NCBI RefSeq assembly: GCF_003049705.1
Contig: NZ_PIRF01000003.1
Span: 62,001 to 126,000 of the forward strand
Reading direction: 5' to 3'
DNA length: 64,000 nt
Source: Campylobacter concisus
GTDB lineage: Bacteria; Campylobacterota; Campylobacteria; Campylobacterales; Campylobacteraceae
Position 1 is the stretch's first letter. Each line of letters opens with the position of its first letter. Below the pieces are notes generated by a model. It did no database searches. It worked only from the letters and a program-made list of their open reading frames with translations, and had not been told where the DNA came from. Both the position numbers and the translations under genes were made by a program. This document shows, one piece after another, positions 47,512 to 55,730 of this stretch.

Positions 47512-47567
47512 ACCAAATAATTAAAATAAGTAAATAATAATTTTTATTGATAACGTATATTATTATT

Positions 47568-47791
47568 TTATTTTTTACATAAAATTTGTGTGAGTTTCGT
47601 TACAAATGGAGAAACTAGCAAAAGCACAGGATAAGCTACTACAAAGGCTTTTACGTAAGCAGTTAGCCAAATTTTTACAAAGCCATCAACAAAGCCAAGA
47701 TTTAAATATGTCAGCACAAATGACATAAAAAAGCCATAAATGCTGACATTATAAACGCAAAAACATATCTATAAAATTTTGCTGGTATCAT
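47568..47791 (-). pseudogene. DUF2798 small membrane protein, frameshifted
   Basis: The frame opens with M-I-P-A-K-F-Y-R-Y-V-F-A-F-I-M at 47791 (overlapping the preceding stop as ATGA), but at a run of six T (47727-47732 on the plus strand as A6) it shifts and ends after a few codons. In the next frame it continues as 'MSFVLTYLNLGFVDGF', then 'WLTAYVKAFVVAYPVLLL', to a stop at 47568. With seven T the product would be 74 residues with two membrane spans, matching the DUF2798 pattern. It may be decayed, or slip on and off at the T run. Confidence 0.7.
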
Positions 47792-48348
47792 GAAATCTTG
47801 CCTATCAGCTCCCCTAATCTTTTTGCGTGATCAAGCGCCTTTTGCCTCATCAAAGCAAGCTTTGCCTCATCGTGCCTACTCTGATACGATAGCCCTCCGC
47901 TATAAACATATCCTGTAAACTCCATCCCACAAGTATTTGCTAGTGCCTTAAGTGGCGGCAAAAATTCCTCTATCTCATAGCGCTGAAGCGCCTCTTTTTT
48001 ATAAAGCTCCTCAGGCGCGCCAGAGGTAAATGAAAGCACCAGCTTCTTGCCACGTAGCTTATCTCCTTTGCTGCCATGAGAGAAGCCATGAACTAGCACA
48101 TCTTCAAGCCACTTTTGCAAAAGTGACGGCACGCCGTACCAGAAAAATGGATAAACAAGCACGATCACATCAGCCTTTACTAGCTTTTCTTGCTCGGCTT
48201 TTACGTCTATCACGTAGTTTTTATAAAGCTCGCTTAGCATGTCAAATTTAGCCTCTGGCACCTGCTTTTTTAGCTCGCCCAATATAATCTTATTTGCAAA
48301 GGAATTTTCAAGGTCAGTGTGACCTGATACGACTAAAATTTCACTCAT
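47788..48348 (-). CDS. NAD(P)H-dependent flavodoxin-fold oxidoreductase (MdaB/KefF-like)
   Basis: A 186-residue quinone reductase-type protein. It opens with 'ILVVSGHTDLENSFANKIIL' and has the cofactor patch VYPFFWYGVPSLLQKWLED followed by 'HGFSHG'. It would give two-electron quinone reduction. It lies in the minus-strand run downstream of two esterase genes; the DUF2798 frame overlaps its stop. Confidence 0.87.
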   Translation of the reverse strand: MSEILVVSGHTDLENSFANKIILGELKKQVPEAKFDMLSELYKNYVIDVKAEQEKLVKADVIVLVYPFFWYGVPSLLQKWLEDVLVHGFSHGSKGDKLRGKKLVLSFTSGAPEELYKKEALQRYEIEEFLPPLKALANTCGMEFTGYVYSGGLSYQSRHDEAKLALMRQKALDHAKRLGELIGKIS

Positions 48349-48377
48349 TTTTACCCCTTAAATTTACTTTCTTAAAT

Positions 48378-49952
48378 TTACTTGCAAACAAAGCTACTTG
48401 CCTTGCTCGCGTCACCGCCAACATATGTAGCCACCTTTGGATAGGCACACACTAGAAATTCCTTGCCAGCGTAGGTCTTGCTCTTAGCTAGCATACTCTT
48501 TGGTGCTTCGCCCTTTTCGTGCCACGCTTCAAGCGCACTAAGAGGATCGACGTCATCTATGCCGTTGCCTCCACCGCAGTGGTTCATCCCAGGTAACGCA
48601 AAAAATGCCGCGAAATTTTGGCTATTTTCATTATCAGCCTCTAGCTTTTTAAACCAGTCCCTTTGATCTTTTGCCGAGAAAACTGGGTCTGAGACGCCAG
48701 TTACTATTATGAGCTTGCCGCCATTTGCGCTAAATGTGTTAAGGTCTGTTGATACAGCGTCATTTATCGCAGCGGTCTCGAAAGTTTTTGGCGTATCTTT
48801 GTCAAAGTCAAAATTTATCGTGTCAAAATTTGGCTGCGCAGGCGTTAAAAAGTAGTAGTTTATAGAGCCACTTGCGAGCGTGATATTTCTAGCGTTTGGC
48901 TTGCTGGCATCTTGCGAGTCGCCCAGCTTCCACTGCCTCCAGCCCTCAGCGCTCACGCCTGAGTCGTAAAACCAGCCGCTATAAATTTGCTCGCCCTTGC
49001 TGTTTTTGGCTCCATTAAAAATTTTCTCTATCGCCTCTATCTTTTGCTTTGGCAAATTTAAGCTTTTTGGGTCAAATTTGCACGTTTCCCAAGCATTGAT
49101 GATCCCATCTTTTAGTCCGTCTAGGCCGTCACATTTTTCAAGCACGGCTTGGCTTAGCTTGTCAAGGTCGTCCTGTGTTAGCGCATTTGCAAAAATTTTC
49201 TCGCCTTTTTCATTTTTCGGAGCTATTTTCATAAGGACTTGGTTATCCCACTGCTGAGCGATCGCCGCGCGAGATAGCCTAAATCCAGGGTTTGCAGCGA
49301 TGACGCCGTCAAATTCTAGCGGATAGCGCTGAGCTGCGATAAGTGCTGCCCTGCCGCCGTTTGAGCAGCCCATAAAGTAGCTGTGTTTTGGGGCTTTATC
49401 GTATGCGGCGACTAAAATTTGTTTAGCTGCGTCTGTGACCTTGCCGATGGCTTGGTATGCGTAGTCTAGCCTTGCTTGTTGATCCAGCCCAAACTCAGCC
49501 GTTGGCTTTGGGTGGCCTGAGTTTGTAGTAACGACCGCGTAGCCTCTAAGAAGCGCTGGCGTGGCTGTGCTTGTTCGTATCGGCACTGCACCAAGAGCAG
49601 GCGCTACAAAGCCGTCCATGCCACCGCCTCCTTGAAATAAAAACTTCTCATTCCACTGCTCTGGTAACCTTAGCTCGTAGTCTATGGCGTACTCTTTGCC
49701 GTCACTGCCGGTGCGTTTATAGAGTTTGCCGTGCACCACGCAGTGGGGCTTTGCTTTGATCATATTTTTACTACCGCCAGTTAGCGCAGACATCTTATCA
49801 GCCGAGACTTCGCCACTCTCGTTCCACAACGCATCTATCATATCGTTATGTAAGATCTTTAGATCCTTTAAACTCTCGCAGCCCGCCTTATCAAGGGCAA
49901 ATGCCGCACTGCTAAAAAGCGCCAAGGCGCAAAAAAGTGAAATTTTCTTCAT
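48378..49952 (-). CDS. Exported tannase/feruloyl esterase family hydrolase
   Basis: A 524-residue alpha/beta hydrolase with signal peptide (1-19, AFA-LD). The nucleophile elbow is GCSNGG, where the Cys next to the catalytic Ser is typical of fungal-type tannases and feruloyl esterases. A second conserved Cys follows the catalytic His in GMNHCGGG, so the usual disulfide between them is probable. Such enzymes release phenolic acids (gallate, ferulate) from esters. It is one of two unrelated esterases in this cluster and sits 29 bases upstream of the quinone reductase gene. Confidence 0.88.
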   Translation of the reverse strand: MKKISLFCALALFSSAAFALDKAGCESLKDLKILHNDMIDALWNESGEVSADKMSALTGGSKNMIKAKPHCVVHGKLYKRTGSDGKEYAIDYELRLPEQWNEKFLFQGGGGMDGFVAPALGAVPIRTSTATPALLRGYAVVTTNSGHPKPTAEFGLDQQARLDYAYQAIGKVTDAAKQILVAAYDKAPKHSYFMGCSNGGRAALIAAQRYPLEFDGVIAANPGFRLSRAAIAQQWDNQVLMKIAPKNEKGEKIFANALTQDDLDKLSQAVLEKCDGLDGLKDGIINAWETCKFDPKSLNLPKQKIEAIEKIFNGAKNSKGEQIYSGWFYDSGVSAEGWRQWKLGDSQDASKPNARNITLASGSINYYFLTPAQPNFDTINFDFDKDTPKTFETAAINDAVSTDLNTFSANGGKLIIVTGVSDPVFSAKDQRDWFKKLEADNENSQNFAAFFALPGMNHCGGGNGIDDVDPLSALEAWHEKGEAPKSMLAKSKTYAGKEFLVCAYPKVATYVGGDASKASSFVCK

Positions 49953-49960
49953 AATATCTC

Positions 49961-50644
49961 CTAAAATTTTATCTTGCTAAATGAAGTCTCGTTCTTGAGA
50001 GCAAAGCCGTCAAATTCATCTATCAGCCCCGCTCGCTCTTTGGCGTAAGCCTTGTAGTTTGCGCTGTGGCGGTAGCTCTCAAAACTAGCCTCATCTTTGT
50101 AAATTTCAACCAGCACCCACTTGCTAGGCGCGTCCTTTTGACTAAAAGCAAACTCCGCATTTGCGCCTTCATCTACACTTTTTTGCATATATTTTTTCAC
50201 TAGCTTTTCAAATTTCGCATCGCTTTTTGCCTTTAGGCTTAAATTTGTGATGTGAAAATAGGCATCTTTTAGCCGCTCTGGGGTTAAATTTTTAGAAAAC
50301 GCAGCCCGTTTTTTCACGCTTATAGCCTTTTTGCTAGCTAAAATTTCAGCGCTCGCACTTGTAAATTTCTTATAGTGCGCCGAGCTTATATGCTTTTTAT
50401 AAGCCGCCTCGTCCTTGTAAAACTCAAGAACATAAAACAGCTCTGGCTTGCTCTTTGCGCTTGCAAAAAATACCGCCTGCGTACCTGGCTCGCTCTTTGA
50501 ACTTAGTATATTTTCCCTGCCAAGCTGCTTTAGCAAAGTCTTATTATTTGGCGTTACAAGTAGCTCGTGCAAGCTCACTTTAGCCTCCGCCCCAAAGGCA
50601 AAAGCTGCCAAAACAGCTAGTAAAAATAGTTTTTTAAACATCAA
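49961..50644 (-). CDS. Exported protein with two antibiotic-biosynthesis-monooxygenase (ABM) domains
   Basis: A 227-residue protein with signal peptide (about 1-20) and two similar ferredoxin-like halves, each with the 'E-x-Y-K-D-E-A-x-(Y/F)-x-x-(H/Y)' ABM pattern (EFYKDEAAYKKHISSAHYKK and EIYKDEASFESYRHSANYKA). ABM proteins include quinol monooxygenases. It lies between the two esterases, suggesting handling of phenolic products; the activity is inferred. Confidence 0.82.
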   Translation of the reverse strand: MMFKKLFLLAVLAAFAFGAEAKVSLHELLVTPNNKTLLKQLGRENILSSKSEPGTQAVFFASAKSKPELFYVLEFYKDEAAYKKHISSAHYKKFTSASAEILASKKAISVKKRAAFSKNLTPERLKDAYFHITNLSLKAKSDAKFEKLVKKYMQKSVDEGANAEFAFSQKDAPSKWVLVEIYKDEASFESYRHSANYKAYAKERAGLIDEFDGFALKNETSFSKIKF

Positions 50645-50656
50645 ATTTCCTTAAAT

Positions 50657-52093
50657 TTATTTCTGCTCAACTCTTTTTATCCAAGCAAAAAGCTTGTCTA
50701 AGTCGTAGTCGCCGCCATGTCCTTGTCCCCAAACCGCTTCAAAGTCCACCTCGCGTCCGGCATTTTTAAGCGCAAGTGCTAGCATGGCAGGCACGGCAAG
50801 GGCTAGGTCGGTGTCATTTGTGCCCTGCCTTATGCGGTAAAATTTCGCCCCATTTTTGTTTGCGGTGTAGTTCATCGCATTCATCATCTTGATGATATTT
50901 TCATCAGCCATCTCGCCCACGCTTCGCTCTTTAGCAAATTTAGTAAAGTGCTTTGCAGGCGTTTTGCTATCGCCAAAAAGCTCGTTTTCAGGGGCTTCAA
51001 GAGCTAGGCCGTCAAAGGCAACTGGCGCTTTGGCACGTTTTAGCGAGGCGATGAAGTCTTCTAGCTTAAACGTATATCCAAGCTCGCATCCCTGCGTGTC
51101 AAGAGTTACAAATTTAGGTGTGAGCGTGCTTTTATCGCTGTTTTTTGTAGCGGTAAAAGCCTTTGAGATGAGGGCGTTTATATACTCTTTGAAGCTGCCC
51201 TCGCCATTTTCATCAAGGCTTAGCGTATGGCCTTTGGCGTCTTTTAAATTTAGCGAGTTTAGATAGGCTGGGAATTTACTCTTTAGCTCACGTGAGAGCT
51301 CTTTTTGTGTGGCATTTAGCTCGCCTGTGATCATATTTGGCTTTTTGCTCCTGTCGTTAAAGCTAGCCGCATCAAGACTTGAAAAGTCTATCCTTTCAAA
51401 TTTATCCAAATTCCCAAACATCCACTCATACGCCTCGTCCTCGTACTCTAAATTTGTAACAGGACAATAGGCTGAGACTGCATAAATTTGATCGTCTGCC
51501 TTCGCAGCGCCTAGATCGTCAAGATATGGCTCATACTCTTTTGCGTTTGCGCTAGTGCCAAGCAGTGCCGACATCGCACCACCTGCGCTCGTGCCATTTG
51601 AGATGATTTTATTTGCGTCGCCTGGCATAAATTTGTCGTTAAATTTAAGATATCTAACGGCCGCTTTTAGATCGACTATCGCTGCTGGCGCTTTGCCGAT
51701 GAATTTCTCGCCATCTTTTAGCGTCCTGCCTCTAGCGCCAACGCTTGCCACGACATAGCCTCTAAAAAGCGCTTCAAGGGTGGCATTTGGCTTTTCGTTT
51801 TTAATTTCTGGCTTTTGTGGCTTAGCTGGCATGTAGCCGCCGATAGCGTTTGGCATAAAGATAGCACCCTTTTGGTCGCTAAATTTACCCTCTGGCACGT
51901 AGAAATTTAAGACCTCGTAGTCGCTAGCTGGCTTTGCCACATAGACTATGCCCTCGTAGGCTCTAAATTTAAGCGTCCTATCGCCAACTTGCACGCTTTT
52001 TAGCTCAAATTTACTCTCATCAAATTTAAGTTCATTTCCAAAGCAAGCACCTACTAAACAAACCCCTAAAATAGCAACTCTAACGCATTTCAT
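50657..52093 (-). CDS. Exported subtype B tannase-like esterase
   Basis: A 478-residue secreted alpha/beta hydrolase, not homologous in layout to the esterase at 48378. The signal peptide covers about residues 1-19, with a possible lipobox (VGAC). The nucleophile elbow reads SNGTSAGGAMSAL (GxSxG with Ser in GTSAGG), and 'SAYCPVTNLEYEDEAYEWMF' follows, as in Lactobacillus-type tannases (TanB). The catalytic His is probably in 'WGQGHGGDYDLD' near the C-terminus. Galloyl ester hydrolysis is likely but untested. Confidence 0.85.
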   Translation of the reverse strand: MKCVRVAILGVCLVGACFGNELKFDESKFELKSVQVGDRTLKFRAYEGIVYVAKPASDYEVLNFYVPEGKFSDQKGAIFMPNAIGGYMPAKPQKPEIKNEKPNATLEALFRGYVVASVGARGRTLKDGEKFIGKAPAAIVDLKAAVRYLKFNDKFMPGDANKIISNGTSAGGAMSALLGTSANAKEYEPYLDDLGAAKADDQIYAVSAYCPVTNLEYEDEAYEWMFGNLDKFERIDFSSLDAASFNDRSKKPNMITGELNATQKELSRELKSKFPAYLNSLNLKDAKGHTLSLDENGEGSFKEYINALISKAFTATKNSDKSTLTPKFVTLDTQGCELGYTFKLEDFIASLKRAKAPVAFDGLALEAPENELFGDSKTPAKHFTKFAKERSVGEMADENIIKMMNAMNYTANKNGAKFYRIRQGTNDTDLALAVPAMLALALKNAGREVDFEAVWGQGHGGDYDLDKLFAWIKRVEQK

Positions 52094-52132
52094 GATCCAC
52101 CTTTTTATTTTGTCCTACTTTTGCTTTAACGC

Positions 52133-52903
52133 CTAGTTATCTTTTGGCCCCAATTTGACCGCATAGTCAAATTTTGGCTTACTTAGACTAAACTCAAAGC
52201 TATCTCTATCGACCGAGCCAACGCAGTAATGGCTATCATAAAGGCGTAGCAAAAACTCCGCCATCTCTTCACTCGTGTGGTACTTTTTAAACGCCTTGTC
52301 GTAGTCGTAGCTCTCTTTGCTAGTTGCCACCATGCCAAATTCTGTCTTTGTGGCAGCTGGGGCCAGCACTTTTGCTTGCATCTTTGCCTGCTTGTCTTGT
52401 GCTAGCTCGTGGTAAAGACCCTCACTAAATGCGCTGACGAAAAATTTGCTAGCGCAGTATGTGACGGCGTTTGGCACGATCTTGTAGCCGCCTATCGAAG
52501 AGATGTTTATAAGCTGAGTATCTTTGTCTTTATATTTTTTAGTAAAGAGCGTTGATAGCGTCACAAGAGAGATGATGTTTAAATTTATCATCTGCGTGAT
52601 CTTGTCTAAATTTTGCTCGCCAACCTTGTTATAGTCGCCAAAGCCAGCATTGTTTATAAGCGCTTTTAGCTCAAATTTTTCTAAATTACGCCAAAGAGAA
52701 AGGGCATTTTCTTGCTTTGAAAGGTCGCAAAGCTCTATCACCACATCGACATTTGCAAATTTAGCTATCTCGCTTTTTAGCTCCTCTAAAAGCTCCCCGC
52801 GCCTTGCAACTAGGATCAAATTCTCCCCGCGCCTTGCAAATGCCTTTGCCACGGCTGCTCCTATGCCTGAGCTTGCCCCAGTGATGGCGATGTATCTTTT
52901 CAC
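52133..52903 (-). CDS. Short-chain dehydrogenase/reductase (SDR)
   Basis: A 256-residue classical SDR. The NAD(P) site is GASSGIGAAVAKAF, then NNAGFGD, with the catalytic Tyr and Lys in YCASKF. The GTG start at 52903 overlaps the upstream stop (GTGA). A 17-base direct repeat at 52793 and 52823 encodes the two ARRGE stretches. The substrate is unknown. Confidence 0.88.
   Translation of the reverse strand: MKRYIAITGASSGIGAAVAKAFARRGENLILVARRGELLEELKSEIAKFANVDVVIELCDLSKQENALSLWRNLEKFELKALINNAGFGDYNKVGEQNLDKITQMINLNIISLVTLSTLFTKKYKDKDTQLINISSIGGYKIVPNAVTYCASKFFVSAFSEGLYHELAQDKQAKMQAKVLAPAATKTEFGMVATSKESYDYDKAFKKYHTSEEMAEFLLRLYDSHYCVGSVDRDSFEFSLSKPKFDYAVKLGPKDN
52793..52839. repeat. Short direct repeat inside the SDR gene
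   Basis: The 17-mer CTCCCCGCGCCTTGCAA occurs at 52793-52809 and 52823-52839, 30 bases (ten codons) apart and in frame. Recombination between copies would delete ten codons from the Rossmann region. Confidence 0.7.
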
Positions 52904-53541
52904 TTTGCATACTCCACCGGGCTATAAATTTTGACACCTTCGCTGTGGTCATCTTGCGCTACTTCCACGATCACTTTAGCGATGTCAGCTGCCCTCATCG
53001 GACGATACTCGTCAAAAAAGCCTTTTGGGATAAATTTAAACGCCTTTATCGCCAGATACTCGCCAAGTCTAAATTCCTTTCTCTCAGCTTCGATAAGTGG
53101 CAGCCTAGCGATATGAAATGAGCTATATCCAAGCTCTTTTATCTTTGCTTCTGCTTGACCTTTTGCCTTTAGGTAAAACGAGCCTGACTTTCTGTTTGCG
53201 CCTGCAGCCGAGAGCAAGACAAAGCGTTTTGCACCGCACTCCAAGCCAAATTTGGCGAAATTTATCGGATAGGTCACATCGACTTTGTAAAACTGCTCTT
53301 TGTGCTTTGCCACTTTCATCGTCGTGCCAAGCGCGCAAAATACATCATCAGCAATAAATGGCACCTCATCTTTAAAATCATCAAAATTTACTATCTTTAC
53401 TTCAAGCTTTTCATGAGTAAAATTTAGTTCGTGCCTAGCAAGGGCGATAACCTTACTGTAATGCTCGCTCTGGCATAAATTTTTTAAAATCTCACTTCCC
53501 AAAGCGCCACTGGCTCCAGCTATAAGGGCGATCTTTTTCAT
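52900..53541 (-). CDS. NAD(P)H-binding Rossmann protein (atypical SDR)
   Basis: A 213-residue protein with the nucleotide-binding start IAGASGALGSEILKNLC and a 'GAKRFVLLSAAGANRKSGSFY' strand, typical of HTATIP2/NmrA-like atypical SDRs. There is no classical YxxxK motif in the usual position. Translationally coupled to the following SDR gene, which supports a shared role. Confidence 0.8.
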   Translation of the reverse strand: MKKIALIAGASGALGSEILKNLCQSEHYSKVIALARHELNFTHEKLEVKIVNFDDFKDEVPFIADDVFCALGTTMKVAKHKEQFYKVDVTYPINFAKFGLECGAKRFVLLSAAGANRKSGSFYLKAKGQAEAKIKELGYSSFHIARLPLIEAERKEFRLGEYLAIKAFKFIPKGFFDEYRPMRAADIAKVIVEVAQDDHSEGVKIYSPVEYAK

Positions 53542-53570
53542 ATCTTTCCTTTGTAAAATTTAGATAAATT

Positions 53571-54716
53571 CTATCTCGCTAAGGCAAAAATTTCACTTAT
53601 GGCCTCTTTTGTATAAATTTGCTCCAAGCCCCTGCCCTTGGCGTAGTCATAAACTAGCGTCATGATCTCGTCTAAATTTGTTTCATCAACGCCGATTTCA
53701 ATAAGGCTTGTAGGTGTGCCAATCTTACTAAACCACTCTTTTAGCTTTTCAATGCCTGCGTCTGCGTCATCAACGCCAAAAATTTCTTTGCCAAAGCGCT
53801 TAAATGCCTTTAAATTTTTATTTTTATACCACTTCATCCAAGCTGGCATGACCACACTTAGCCCAGCTCCATGCGCGCAATCAACCACCGCGCCTATGGC
53901 GTGTTCGATCATGTGATTTGGATATGAGTAGCCAGCTGTGCCAACGTAAGTTAAGCCATTTAGCGCCATCGTCGCAGCCCAGGCAAACTCGCCTCTAGCG
54001 TCGTAATTACTTGGCTCTTTTAGCAAAATTTCTGTTGTTTTCATAACGGTTTTAATGTTTGCTTCGATGTATAAATTTATGATCTCAGGCTGAATACTCG
54101 CCGTAAAGTAACCCTCGATGCTGTGAGCGATGATGTCAGAAGCTGAATAGACCAAATACTCCTTGCTCACGCTTGCTTGAAGAAGTGGATTTATCACCGA
54201 TACTTTTGGGTAAAGACATGCTCCGTGCATAGCAAATTTCTGTTTCGTGGCTTCGTTTGTGACGACTGAGCCGCCGTTCATCTCTGAGCCAGTTGCCGCA
54301 AGCGTTATGATGTCAAAGATCATAAGCGCTTCGCTTGGATCTTTGCCGGTAAAAAAGTCCCAAACGTCGCCGTTATATCTAACTCCAGCGGCCACAGCCT
54401 TTGCCGTGTCAAGCACTGAGCCACCGCCTATGGCTAGCACACTATCGACACTTTGCTTTTTAGCTAAATTTATAGCCTCATTTACCTTGCTTAGCACTGG
54501 ATTTGACTTCACGCCACCTATCTTGCAAAACTCGATACCATTTGCACTTAGGCTCTTTGCTGCGATATCAAAAAGGCCATTTTTTATGATCCTATCGCTG
54601 CCATAGATGATAAGCGTCTTTTTAACGCCAAATTCTTTCATGTATCTGCCGATATTTTGCTCTTTGTCTTTGCCAAATTCTATTTTTGTAGGGTTTAAAA
54701 AGCTAAAATTTTGCAT
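53571..54716 (-). CDS. Iron-dependent alcohol dehydrogenase
   Basis: A 381-residue group III alcohol/butanol dehydrogenase. Fe-binding His residues are visible in NHMIEHAIG and CAHGAGLSVVMPAWM; the NAD(P) site includes IGGGSVLDTAKAVA and AATGSEMNGGSVV. The first gene of the minus-strand run that continues to 47568. Its -10 box and AAGGAG are upstream. Confidence 0.9.
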   Translation of the reverse strand: MQNFSFLNPTKIEFGKDKEQNIGRYMKEFGVKKTLIIYGSDRIIKNGLFDIAAKSLSANGIEFCKIGGVKSNPVLSKVNEAINLAKKQSVDSVLAIGGGSVLDTAKAVAAGVRYNGDVWDFFTGKDPSEALMIFDIITLAATGSEMNGGSVVTNEATKQKFAMHGACLYPKVSVINPLLQASVSKEYLVYSASDIIAHSIEGYFTASIQPEIINLYIEANIKTVMKTTEILLKEPSNYDARGEFAWAATMALNGLTYVGTAGYSYPNHMIEHAIGAVVDCAHGAGLSVVMPAWMKWYKNKNLKAFKRFGKEIFGVDDADAGIEKLKEWFSKIGTPTSLIEIGVDETNLDEIMTLVYDYAKGRGLEQIYTKEAISEIFALAR

Positions 54717-54740
54717 AGTTTCTCCTTATTAGTTTTAATG

Positions 54741-54746
54741 ATTATA
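54741..54746 (-). promoter_or_regulatory. -10 box for the ADH-esterase gene run
   Basis: TATAAT on the minus strand 25 bases upstream of the ADH ATG. It is the only clear promoter before the run, since the following genes are spaced by 41 bases or less or overlap. Confidence 0.5.
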
Positions 54747-54790
54747 GTTTTGCAAAGCAAAAATTTTTGTTAAAAATAATGAGTAGAAAT

Positions 54791-55465
54791 TTAAAAATTT
54801 CTTAGTTTGATAGGAAGTTTTGAAATGATTTTTTTCGGATCAAAGCTACTTTTAGCATCAACTAAATTTCCAAAATTTTCACCTGTGCTAAGGAATTTTT
54901 GCAAATAATAATTGCCTCTATATCCAAGGTCATAAAGAATTTCAGACATCAAAGAAATATCTGCTTCATCTAAAAAATCTGCATGCACGGTTGTTCTTAC
55001 TTCAAAATCAAAATTTATCTCAAGCAGATATTTTAGTGTGCTAATAAATTTTTCATATAAATTTGAGCCAGTTACGCCCGTAAATTTCTCTTTTGGCGCT
55101 TTAAAATCAAGTGCAATATAGTCAATCAGCCCTTCGCCTATCGCCTCTTTTAAAATCTCAATATGAGAGCCATTTGTATCGACCTTTAGGCAAAAATTTC
55201 TTGACTTAACCTCTCTTGCAAGCTTCAAAAACAAAGGATTTGCCGTGCATTCGCCACCGCTAAAGACAATGCCATTTAGCTTACCTATACGGCGGTCTAA
55301 AAAGTTACAAACCTCATCCATTTCTATATTGCCATTTGAATTTACAACTTCTATATTGTAGCAATACACGCATCGCATATTACAGCCTGCAAACCAAACT
55401 ACTGCAGCCACTTTGTCTGGATAATCAAGCGTAGTAAATGGCGTTATACTAAAGACTTTATGCAA
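54791..55465 (-). CDS. nrdG: Anaerobic ribonucleotide reductase activating protein
   Basis: A radical-SAM activase of 224 residues that makes the glycyl radical on the class III reductase. The Fe-S motif is C28-x3-C32-x2-C35 in GCNMRCVYC, and VFSGGECTANP follows. The start is TTG at 55465 with AAAAGG nine bases upstream. A stable hairpin stands between it and the upstream nrdD cluster, so it may be separately controlled. Confidence 0.93.
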   Translation of the reverse strand: MHKVFSITPFTTLDYPDKVAAVVWFAGCNMRCVYCYNIEVVNSNGNIEMDEVCNFLDRRIGKLNGIVFSGGECTANPLFLKLAREVKSRNFCLKVDTNGSHIEILKEAIGEGLIDYIALDFKAPKEKFTGVTGSNLYEKFISTLKYLLEINFDFEVRTTVHADFLDEADISLMSEILYDLGYRGNYYLQKFLSTGENFGNLVDAKSSFDPKKIISKLPIKLRNF

Positions 55466-55487
55466 ATTTATGGACCTTTTGAGATTT

Positions 55488-55513
55488 AAAAGGCACAGAA
55501 GATTGTGCCTTTT
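55488..55513 (-). promoter_or_regulatory. Hairpin ahead of nrdG
   Basis: Perfect 10-bp stem AAAAGGCACA/TGTGCCTTTT with six-base loop, between the small nrdD ORF and nrdG. On the minus strand its 3' arm ends in TTTT. The arm also contains CCTTTT, which could pair with the nrdG ribosome site AAAAGG. It is a terminator, an attenuator or a translation switch. Confidence 0.55.
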
Positions 55514-55550
55514 TTATTTGAGTTTTTTATATTTTTATTGGCTGCGGTGA

Positions 55551-55721
55551 TTATCTTTTGCAGCAACTTGCGTATTCATCAAATTTAATACGCTCTTTAT
55601 GCTCACCTTTTTTACCAAGGTTAAAGCTCTCAACTGGGCGATGATAACCCATAACACGAGTATAGACTACGCATTTTGTGCGTTTGTCTTGTACTTTTTC
55701 TAAAATTTCTTTTTCTGTCAT
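55551..55721 (-). CDS. Separate glycyl-radical segment of class III ribonucleotide reductase
   Basis: A 56-residue ORF with ATG at 55721 and AAGGAG ribosome site, nine bases after the stop of the large nrdD. It contains TRVMGYHRPVESFNLGKKGE, the motif that in intact NrdD proteins (Thermotoga type, R-x-x-G-Y-x-R-P-V) holds the glycyl radical; G25 would be the radical residue. Two further Cys are near the end (SCCKR). The large NrdD lacks this motif, so the small protein probably completes the enzyme. It is too short for most gene callers. Confidence 0.82.
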   Translation of the reverse strand: MTEKEILEKVQDKRTKCVVYTRVMGYHRPVESFNLGKKGEHKERIKFDEYASCCKR

Positions 55722-55730
55722 TTCCTCTCC

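Noticed and set aside
52793..52839. The 17-base direct repeat in the SDR gene as a mobile-element footprint
   Set aside because: It is in frame, encodes repeated ARRGE within a normal Rossmann segment and has no flanking features, so it is probably chance or local duplication.
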